From Serendipita indica DSM 11827 (Eukaryota; Basidiomycota; Agaricomycetes; Sebacinales; Serendipitaceae), in the NCBI GenBank assembly GCA_910890315.1, contig CAJVGD010000042.1, positions 2,046,001 through 2,110,000 on the forward strand: a DNA stretch of 64,000 nt. Reading direction: 5' to 3'. Below the pieces are notes generated by a model. The model did not search any database. It saw only the letters and a list, made by a program, of their open reading frames with translations, and had not been told where the DNA came from. Below, in pieces: positions 12,798 through 22,325 of this stretch (the stretch's first letter is position 1; every line of letters starts with the position of its first letter). The position numbers were made by a program, and so were the translations under genes.

Positions 12798-15700
12798 TTA
12801 TTCTGCGAGGGCAGCCTTTGCCTTGCGCATACTGAATCGACTCGGACTACCGAGACTTGGTCGGTCAAAGCTTGCGATGCTAGATGCACGAGGGCCGAGT
12901 CCAGTCGACTGTTCGAATTCAAGTCGGACCGTCAAGTTGCCGACACCTTGACGCAGGTCGCTGGTCACAACCGTCGTCGAGACTGCATCGGGACCATTTG
13001 GATTTAGCTTTTCCCAGATTGAAATATCAGCCTGGCCGATGCTCTTGTCCTTGCCAATGGTGTGGTGGTCCATCACTTCGAGATGTAGCGTCTTGGTATC
13101 CGCAGATACTGGGAATGTGAACGACTCGTCCCTGAGGAAAGTTAGCATTGGGATGGTGCGTAGAGAAAGTCGTCTTACCATTCTGGCGCATTCGTCTTGC
13201 TTCCATGCTTCGTCTTGTACTCCTTGCCATTCAGCGAGAGCACCACGTACGGACGTACTTGGTCTCCATCCGAGTCTGCAAGATCTTGTCCCTTTTGCAC
13301 GACAACCCTCAACGTTCCATCCAAAGACACGCCACCGTTGCCACTCCTGGGGAACGTCTGCGAGTCATTGCCAACATTGTATCCCATGGGGAATCTCAGA
13401 CGGGTGACCTGGCGTAGGAGGATCGGTTCGGCTACGGTGGGTATTGGAGGAACATCAAACGTCGTCGTGGCAGCGGGAGGAGATGAAGACGATAGCTCTT
13501 CACCAGCACTAGACTTCTTGCCACCAAACAGACCCTTGACACCTGCACGACCACTGACATTGAACGTGCTCGAGCTCTTCAGACTCTTGTTCACTGCCTG
13601 TGGGTGAAGAGGAGGCGGACGCGGATGGTACCCTTGTCACCAAGTTTGGAAGAGGTGAGTGGCAGCGAGATTTCGGATGCGGTAGATGGCTGAAGCGATG
13701 CAAGATCGACACGAGCTTGTCCGATTGGCTCATCCTGACCAAGGGCATTCCAGTCGAGAACTTGAACAATCATCTCGGCAGCGGCACGAGACACGACTGA
13801 ACAGTCAAACGACTCGTTCCAGGTTGGTGTCAGAGTCTTCTTCTTCGTATCCGTCTTGTACACCTTGTCGCCGTTGAGCGTGACCACGACGTAGGGGTCA
13901 GACGTTCCGCCACGGTCAGCGGCGTGAAGATCTTGGCCGTCGATGATATCCATGCGAAGATTTCCTTGATCTACAAATAGTTAGACCTTCAAAGACGAAG
14001 CGAGTGATAACCAATCATGTACCGCCTGAAAGCTCTTCTCCACCTTCCACACCGGCAGACGACGGAGGAGCGTTGAACGACGTTGCTGTCGGAGGGGGAG
14101 AAGATACGTCGTCTCCACCCTTCTTGCCACTAAAGATGCCCTTGACACCTTTACCAACATTTCCAACACCGCCGACAACGCCCTTTCCGACGATACCGAC
14201 GCCACCAACGACACCTTTACCGACCGCAATGGGTGCGCCACCAACTTGAGTGACCGCTCGACCAGCAGTACTAAAGGTGCTAGTACTCTTGCGACTCTTG
14301 GCCACAATCTGGGGAGTGAAGAGCATACGGACGCGGATATAACCCTTGTCACCATGCTTGGTCGAGGAAAGTGGGAGGGACACTTCGTGGGGAGTAAAGG
14401 CTTCGAGAGAGGCCAAGTCGACTTGCACCTTGCCAATTGGCTCATCTTGTCCGAGCTGATTCCAATCAATGACTTGGAGGACCATATCCGCACCGACGCG
14501 CGACATGACCGTGCACTCAAACGCCTCGTTCCATACCGGTGTCAACGTCTTCTTCTTCCTTTCCGTCTTGTATACTTTGTCGCCGTTGAGTGTGACGACG
14601 ACATAAGGATCAGACGTTCCAGAACGGTCAGCACCGTGGATATCACGACCGTCAATGATCTCCATACGCAGGTTTCCTTGATCTATAGCACTATGAGTGT
14701 ACCTCGAAGAAAGCTACGGCAAATCACGTACTGGACATGCTCTCCCTCGCGGACAACGTGATAGGCACAGGAACAAACTTGGCAGCGACCAGAATCTTGC
14801 ACCTGCTCTCACCATCTTGATTCGAGAGGACAAATTCGGTAGGTCCATCAAGAGCCCTATCCAGAAACTCCTTTGCGTCGACTTTGTATTCCGCTATAAT
14901 ATCCTCCTTTTCGCCGTCACCATTGCCATTGAGACGGAACCAGACACGACCAAAGTCGAGCTCTTTGATGAACCCTTCGCCAACCATGTCCCATTGAGCC
15001 GAGGTGGCATTCGACTTTTGCGTCGAGAACACGGGCCAATAACCGTCGTCCATGAGAATCTCGAGACGTCCCTTCTTGGAGAGCTGACCAGAAATGATAT
15101 CAAACACGATAACACCAGAAGCTAAACAAACCCGTAAGCCATTGAGCGACGATAGGAGAAGAAAGACATACGTGAAGCGAGGATCTGCTCTTTCGTCATC
15201 GCAAGACCTTCATCATGATGAGTCTTGTGCGCATGCCCATTCTCCCCGGCTCTTTGACCTCCGTAGAGCCATTCGCCGGGGCATCCTTCGCAGCCGCACC
15301 ATTCGCCTCTCCATTCTTAGCAGTGCTTGCATGATTATACGTCAAATCCAGTGGCACGTCCTGATCTCCCTCGTCGTCTTCATCATGTACAACCACCTGT
15401 TCAATAGCGTTCTTCGTTCCAAAGCTCACGCCAGCAAGATGGAATGCCGGGATAAACTCTGCCGTATAATGAATCTGGCCCTTTGTCGAATTGTCCACAC
15501 GAATGGGCTCTGTAATCTCTTGAAGTCCGAGACTGCTGAAAGGGTACTTGTCGGCGTCGGGTGCGTCTTCTGGGACAGCCTGAGCGAGCTTATTCACATC
15601 GAGTTCAACGTGGCCGAGCGGACGGTCCTTGGTGAGATGTTGATAATCCATGACTTCAAAGTAAATCGTCTCCTTGAGCGAGTGAACGGGGATGTACATG

Positions 15701-18485
15701 AACTGATCCCAGACAGGGCTGAGATTATTGTTCACGACTTCTGTCCTCGCCAGAACCGTATTGTGGACGCTGGCACGAACATAGGGATCCGACTTGCCTC
15801 CCAAACCGCCTTCGACATTCTTGACGTCGACGGCACGATGCATAAGGACGCGGACGATACCGATAGGTGGGACATATTTGGCAGCACCGTGCAATGAGCC
15901 GGCCATATCCAGCGGCTTCCACTCGGTGCTGACGCGGATACGACCGCTGGAGCAACCAGAGAGCGGGAACCAATCGCGACCTTCCCTTTTGGCGGTGAGC
16001 ATATCCTCGAGCTTGATGTTGACATATCCGATGACGGGGTCCTTCAAAAAATCGCGATCGTCAATCACCTTGATGGTGATGATGCACTCTTCGCGATCCG
16101 AGCAGAGGAACTCTTTGGGTGACTCCCAAACGGGCCTGAGGGTGTGCTTTCCAACGTCGGTGGCATGGATATATTGGCCATTGACAAAGAGCTTGGCAAA
16201 GGCGTTGATATCCTTCGAGATGGTATTCTTGGACGGGTCGAGTTCCTTTGCTTGGTGAAGAACGATGCGCACGATGCCGACATTCGTCTCTGGAAGCGGC
16301 TCGGGCTTTCCATCGACAATAGCGGGCTTGAGGACAGGGAAGAAAGAGACGTCAAACTTGACCTCTCCACGCTCCTTGGCATCGAGGAAAAGCTTGCTAA
16401 CGATACCCTCCTGCGAAGCATCCTCGAGAAGGTTCTTGAGCTCGTAGCTGGCCATACCAAGCTCAGAGTCCTTGCGGTGCTCGTTAAAGTCCCACATAGT
16501 GAGCACGAGCTGACCAGAGAGCGAGCTGACGAGTACAAACTTGGTCTCGTTCCACACTGGTGTTCGCGTACCCATCTTGGGCGTCGTACGTTCGAGGGAC
16601 TGGGTGTTGTTGATGGAGATGGAGACATATGGATCGGGGGTGCCTCCTCCAATCTTGTTTGCCTTGATCCCAGACCCAGAGATGATGGTAACTTGCAAAA
16701 CACCAATGGCAGTGTCGAGCGGTACTCCCGACATCAGCTGCTCCAAATTGAGCGTAAAGACATGGGGCTCGTACATCATCGGTTCGAGGATCATATGAAC
16801 AGTATTTCGGATAAAGTCGGCTAGACCTGGGATGTTGGTAATATCGAAACCAAATGTCTCTCCACCAATTGGCTTGAGCACAAAGTCAAACCACGGCTTT
16901 TCGGTGAAGCAGAGGTCGACGGTTTGGATGTGAGGGAATGATCCAATGAGCTTCATCTTGATCTTCATGACACCCTTGAAGGTGATATCTTCCAAGAGGA
17001 TCGGCATAGAGGCGGTGAACCCTTTGCCGACTCGCACTCCGAGAATGATCTTTGGATTGGTTTTGCTCAAAGCTTGGCGGTAGGTCATGTCCATCACATC
17101 GTTGGGCGTAAAGCTAATTCCCCACTCCATAACGACAGTCTCGTCGTCCGTCTGAGGATAGGTGCGGACGTGATCGATATGCGGAGCCTTTGTGCCGAGG
17201 TTGAACGTTGGAAGTTCGAGTGCGTCAAGGAAGGCGGGTGTCGACGTAGACAGAACCTGGCTGACGGATGACATGATCGTAGCCGATAGAATTGGCTCGT
17301 AGATCAGCCAGAAGCGCTGCATGAAATGATTCATCCAGTCTGCCGATTCCGTTTCATCAATGAGCCGCGTCTTGGTGAGTTCGCGCTGCATATCGTCTTT
17401 GGCCCTCCGACGGAAGCGCTCCATTGACGTCGAGTAGTATGTGCAGCAAAAGGCGAGAAGGACGAGAATCCAACCCCATCCCATGCGGAGCAAAGTCATG
17501 AGGTGTGTCACGACGACAGCCTATAATTTGATTAGAAAGGTCATTCTATGGTTTGAAACCGACATACCACAATGATGATGGCGGCGTTATGGTACCATTC
17601 GCCATAGTACTGTTCGTCGATGAACTGGAACAGAATACCGCGGTCCCGTTCTTCGCCCTCGGCCATGGGTTCGTCGATGCCTGAAACCTGTCGCCATCCA
17701 ATCTTGTACCAATCTGGAATGACGGGAGCCTTTTTCGCTGGCAAGTCCCCTGGAGTAGTCGACGTTTCAGAAACCGCAGAGTGCGGAGACTTTTCCGCCG
17801 CCTTTGCTTCTGCAGTTTCCGTCGCATCGACGTCTTCGACTGTCAATGTCGGAACGATGGGCGGGGCCTTTGTAGCTGGAACAGCAAGGCCTAGAACTCG
17901 TTAGTACAATTGTGTTGATGTGCGAAACATAGGACCCGGAAAACGAGAATAGCAGTGACGTTCTAAATGCAGCTCGCCGCTAAGTTGAATCGTCACAGCC
18001 ACCGCTATGGGGGGATTCAAACTTGGATGAAGCGCGTTTCGCAGAATCCAAGCGTGAGCGCAGAGAGTCGTTGGGTGCTGTAGAGAGCGTCCGGGATGTT
18101 GCTGGAACATGCCAGCTCAGCGAAATGCCAAGCACCCTCGAGGTAAACACGACCAGAACAGTGAGCAGAGTAATAAGACAGGGGATGCGTAGAGCAGTCT
18201 ACAGGTCCAAATAAGAGGCTACTGCATACCTTGAGCTCCCTTGTCTGGGGGTACAACTTGGGGCAGACCCAACGAGGCCTTTGCCTTTGCCTTGAGTGCG
18301 TCAAAGTCCTCCTTGGTCGCGTCTGGTGGGATTATATATGTATTTGTGCCCTTTGCGTTGCTATCTGCGATCACGTCTGAGACGGTCGCATTCTGCAAGT
18401 CGTTGGCGGTCCCGGCGCCGTTGGCAATTTCTGGAACTGGCGGTGGGGGGACAGGACGAGATGGTGGGGGCGTACTCGACGCCAT
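12798..18485 (-). CDS. tricalbin-like SMP and multi-C2 ER-plasma membrane tether
   Basis: About 1,690 residues. Tricalbins anchor in the ER, bind plasma-membrane lipids with C2 domains and move lipids with an SMP domain. Exon 1 (ATG at 18485) is Pro-rich; intron 1 is unusually long (about 18217-17892). Exon 2 ends in a hydrophobic hairpin that continues in exon 3 (from 17520). SMP domain about 17300-16750 (WMNHFMQRFWLIYEPILS to PMMYEPHVFTLNLE). C2 domains follow: 1 (GVLQVTIISGSGIK), 2 (GIVRIVLHQAKELD), 3 (GIVRVLMHRAVDVK), a degenerate 4 (14724-15122, DIISGQLSKKGRLEI), 5 (14300-14682), 6 (13600-13969) and 7 (12870-13330). A GT-AG intron at about 15343-15257 restores the frame between exon 3 and the block HKTHHDEGLAMTKEQIL. 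C2-5 and C2-6 are a recent duplication, each with a Gly/Lys tail. The frame slips by one base near 13600 compared with the sister exon: sequence error or real damage. Confidence 0.9.
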
Positions 18486-18918
18486 GAACAGTCTTTGAGC
18501 GGCGTGGAGAAAGTGGTAAAGTCGACGAGGACAAAGTCAAGGATGGAGCTCAGGTCGAAGTGACGTTTGTGCCTTGGAATCGACCACGCTCTACCTCGGG
18601 AGCGAGCGTGATCAGCAAAAATCATTATAAATTTCATAGCCTCGTCACCGAACACGAGGATCACTCGACTTTTGTTCACCCGCGTGTTTTGGCGTTTGAC
18701 ACCCCCACTCGTTATCGCACCTCGATGTCGACGTTGCTGGCGGCATCTACGTTGAATACTGGAATACAACACGGATACATGTAGACAAGTTTAGCAGGAG
18801 CACAACCACTCGAGCGCGAGCGAGACAGAAGAGAAGGCTCCAGATGGCATTTGAGATGGCATCTTAGTCGGTTATGTACAAATTCCATGATAAATATAAG
18901 GCATCTAGCAGGTAACCA
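18486..18918. other. intergenic, tricalbin promoter region
   Basis: About 430 bp upstream of the tricalbin start and downstream of the receptor remnant. No gene, terminal repeat or strong promoter motif is evident. Confidence 0.45.
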
Positions 18919-20440
18919 TCAGTAGCTTGGCAAGAATCGCATCATATTACGCCGTAGGTCTGGACATGAAAGATGGCGTATGTGTGTAGTAAACCTAGTC
19001 ATAAATTCTATCAACGAGCACCTTTCTGAACGTTTGTCCAAGACGGGCCACACTGAAAATTGGGTGAAATCAACCTTAGTCTTGCGGCACCAACCACCCG
19101 AAGGTATAGCTAGAAGAAGTTCGGGGTAATGCCTTAATCCATGCCGATTGTCCAGTGGTACCCAGAAGAGATATCTGTCATCAGATCGCGTCCAGCCGTC
19201 ATGTAGAAGCCAACACTGTTCATATCCCGGGATGAGAGCCCCTAGTGGGTCCCCTCTAATGTTCCATGAGAAACGAATATGAATTAACAACAAGTGAAGG
19301 CCAAACTCACCATTCTCTGCATTCCATATTCGAATAGTCGCATCCTCCCGAGCCAGAGACGATTCGTGAACCTTCTGGAGAGAATGCGACGGCAATGACC
19401 TCACCTGTATGACCCAATAATGGCTGTCCTACCGGTCGACCAATGGTCGTGACCTTTGAACCCGAGACAGTTCGGGAACCGTCTGACGAGATTGCGACAG
19501 CACAAAGCGAGGATTGATGGCCTAGAAGCGGCCCTCCCAGTGGCTGGATAGTGGCTGCATCTCGTATTCGAATTGTACTATCAGTAGAGCCAGAAGCCAT
19601 TCGTAAGTTATCTGGCGAGAATGCGACATCCGATACCCAGTAGTCGTGACCACACAATAGCTCTCCCAACGGCTCAATAGTGTATGCATCCCAGATGTGA
19701 ATCGTCTTACTCAGTGAGACAGAGAAAACGCGTGAACCGTCTGGAGAAAATGCGACCATCATTACTGAGGTTTTGTAGCATTCGAGGGACCCCCGTAATA
19801 GTTTGCCAATGTATGCATCCCATATTCCAACCTTCCCACCCCACGAACCAGAGACAACACGTGCGCCATCTGGCGAGAATACGACAGCCGTTACCCAACC
19901 TCCATGACCTACAAGTGGTCCTTCCAAAAGCCGTCCATTGTCTGGATCCCAAAGTCGAAGTGTCCTGTTCGTCGAACCAGGGACAAGTCGTGAATTATCT
20001 GGTGAAAATGCAATTGCTTGCCCAATCCAAGTGTCCTCGAAGCGGCTGCTGCAACCGCTGACTAGTATCCGCATTCCGCAGTCTAATTTTCTCTCCCGCG
20101 AGCCAGAGGCGATTCGTGAGCCATCTGATGGGATTGCGACGGCAGTCACAGCATATTCACGACCTTGCACCACCGACGATTCATCGGCGCCTACATTGCG
20201 TACGATAGCCCAGAGGCCCGTGATCGCCCGCGGTACTCCTCCTGTAGAGCGTAGAATCTCTATCCAGTACAAAGAATGTGGGATTTGAATATCATACTGA
20301 AGTTCGTTCTCGAGTTTGCGCTGCTGATTGTCGGTCCCTACTGCATGGAACAACCAATGTGAATTAGCATATCGAAGCCTTCGCGAGATGAAACGTGATA
20401 CTCTTGCGGCAAGGTCGAGGATCTGCCTATTGAGGATCAT
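18919..20440 (-). pseudogene. truncated NLR: WD40 and C-terminal tail only
   Basis: C-terminal half of a NACHT-WD40 receptor. At 20440 it starts abruptly inside the post-NACHT linker (RQILDLAARVSRFISRRLRY, equivalent to the linker of the full receptor near 25060-25110), runs through PRAITGLWA and about seven divergent WD40 units (for example AVVFSPDGARVVSGSWGGKV, WVSDVAFSPDNLRMASGSTD), and ends in the same tail found in both other copies (IPGYEQCWLLHDGW, FWVPLDNRHGL). The P-loop and the N-terminus are absent: the sequence immediately upstream belongs to a phosphorylase gene. Its WD40 units differ strongly from each other, unlike the homogenised arrays of the other copies. It may still be transcribed, but it cannot encode a complete receptor. 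Confidence 0.75.
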
Positions 20441-20939
20441 TGGTCGATTGATGCGCGTGTACGCGTTTCGTCTGGTACATCTCGTCGAGGATGGCCATAA
20501 TGGGCATGGCGAGTTCTGCACTCAGCCTGTCCACCGCTTCCCGCACCCCTTCGCTATTCTCCACAGTACTCGATCCATCAACGGGGATTTCAGCGGCATA
20601 AAGGACATTCTTGTCCAGTCGCTTGATGTGCGCCGCGAATGGGAGTTGAGGAACAGCAAATCGGCGGGCTAAATATAGTCAACGCTCCTTCTTAGATCTA
20701 CCATTGAAATCAATTGCACGGACGCACCCTCATTTTCCACTGTGGCCGCCTTGACAAGCCGCTCAATCGGTGCTTGTCCAGGGAAGAATTGGATATGCTG
20801 AAGCGGCTGACTGGTACCGCTCAACACCCCACAATTGAAAAAAGGCGAAAAAGGGTCGGTTGCGAGTATGTGCAGCCAGGAGGAGCAAGTACTTTTGTAC
20901 GAGTTGAGACGGTGTGAGTGGATGAGCCTGCGATTCATA

Positions 20940-20968
20940 AGGCAGTCGTCAAACAAAAACGACCATCT
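20940..20968 (+). repeat. left terminal inverted repeat of the MITE
   Basis: Begins AGGCAGTCGTCAAACA and matches, in inverse orientation, the right end at about 21437-21466 with a few mismatches. Confidence 0.8.
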
Positions 20969-21436
20969 TGGCCGTCACCACCTGCCGGAAAAGTTGCGAC
21001 CGGTTCTCCTCGACCAGGAGGAACGTTGGGGACAAACTGCTCCATGATTTATAGATGTATTTCGAAGGAATATAATCATCCAAGCATTTGCGCCAAAGCC
21101 TCAGTGGTGGTGAGTTATAGCGAAAGGTCCCTGCACCAGCGCAACTACTTTTATGAATTTTTCAGACATTTTTCGTGAACATCTGGTTTTTTCGGACCTC
21201 CAAAATGGCAGCCTAAAAGGGAAATGTGGTGGTGCAAGTGGCTGTGCTTGGACAATCCGAACTTGTGTGCAACTATCTCATAGGAGAGAAGGGTGGGAGA
21301 AAGTAGGATTAGGGAGCATGAATGTAGATCTCCATGATTGCGTTGCAGTTGAGCTGCTTTCCTTTTTCTTTTCAAAATTGCGACCGCCATTTTGGCCGTG
21401 GCTGTGCATCCCAAAAGGAAAGTGGCTGTGTTTTAT

Positions 21437-21466
21437 GGGTCGTCGATTTTTGTTTGACAGCTACCT
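21437..21466 (-). repeat. right terminal inverted repeat of the MITE
   Basis: Read on the minus strand it begins AGGTAGCTGTCAAACA and pairs with the left end at 20940; the outer flank is TA at 21467-21468. Confidence 0.8.
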
Positions 21467-22325
21467 TATTCTATCCCCACCCATTCATCGATCCTCACAG
21501 CCGCTATACGTAAACAGCAACAGACGCACGTCTGATGACAAGCAAAAAGTGACCTTTGAGGAGCGCGAACTTGTTCAGCAGAACATTGTATCCTTCAACG
21601 CTATCATCTTCGAGTATGTCTCGCATTTCTCCAACGTGCAACGAGTTAAAGGGCGGCAAGAACGGGTCACTCCGCGTGATCGTTTGAACAACGGCTGTAA
21701 TATTTGACGCATCTGATGCGACATTGGGAGTTGGTGCGCGTTCTTTGTGCTTTTGCGCGAGTGCGGGGCATAGACGGATTTGATACTACTAGTAGCCGTT
21801 TAAGTCGTCGCGGTTCAGAGCATAAGAACCACCAGCGAACGAGTAGAGAGAAAGAGGTCAATACAAGCTTAGGAGAAGTAGTAAGACTCACTTTTATATC
21901 CTCATCAACGACATCTCCAACAAAACTCTCATACGACTCGAGATCTCCACTGATCTTTGCATTTTCCACAGCCTTTTCCAGTGAATCAATCACCTGGGAC
22001 GGGCTCAAGATGGCTACTCCTGACGTCGGCAGGTCATTGACGCCTGTGTCGCCTACTTGAGTCTGGCTCGTTGCAGGCATTCTGTTATCTGACAGTGTAG
22101 ATGAATAGTGTGAGATCTGCGGAGATTCCTAGGGATTATAATACAGATGGCTGACTCCAGGTCGATCGGTCCACTATGCAGATATCATGGCGAGGATTAG
22201 AACATCCATAAGGGCCATACATCTCTACATCTACACAAAGCTCAGTCCTCCGCTACTCGTTACCACTTCAGATGACTATATTATCGCCCAGATCAAATAG
22301 AATATACAGAGGTGATCACAATAAT

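Larger units (their letters stand above)
20940..21466. mobile_element. non-autonomous DNA transposon (MITE) with TA target duplication
   Basis: 527-bp insertion within an intron of phosphorylase copy 1, absent at the same site in copy 2. The left end reads AGGCAGTCGTCAAACA and the inverted right end AGGTAGCTGTCAAACA, with similarity continuing for about 25-30 bp. TA flanks both sides (20938-20939 and 21467-21468); removing the element with one TA gives an intron of the same layout as copy 2 near 59752. TA duplication points to the Tc1/mariner superfamily. There is no transposase. Internal motifs around GGCTGTGC and TTTGGCCGT recur. Confidence 0.85.
20440..22080 (-). pseudogene. decayed Ap4A phosphorylase (ATP adenylyltransferase), copy 1
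   Basis: Relative of fungal APA1/APA2, enzymes that phosphorolyse diadenosine tetraphosphate. ATG at 22080-22078 begins MPATSQTQVGDTGVND; exons are collinear with copy 2 at 59-60.3 kb. Damage is clear: compared with copy 2 there is an extra T in a T-run at about 20840 (inside the active-site exon), and the catalytic His-x-His-x-Gln motif reads LQHIQ here against HKHIQ in copy 2, so the first histidine is lost. The C-terminal third, including the block SYNVVMTLEHIYL, is missing because the gene runs into a receptor remnant at about 20440. One intron also holds a 527-bp MITE. The exon ending MAILDEMYQTKRVHAH is still open up to the junction. Confidence 0.8.

Noticed and set aside
18023-18214. 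Plus-strand open frame in the long tricalbin intron
   Set aside because: No start context, no domain; an intronic chance frame, although the intron length itself is noted.
21151-21707. Open frames inside and next to the MITE
   Set aside because: No transposase motif, no homology to any domain; the element is non-coding.
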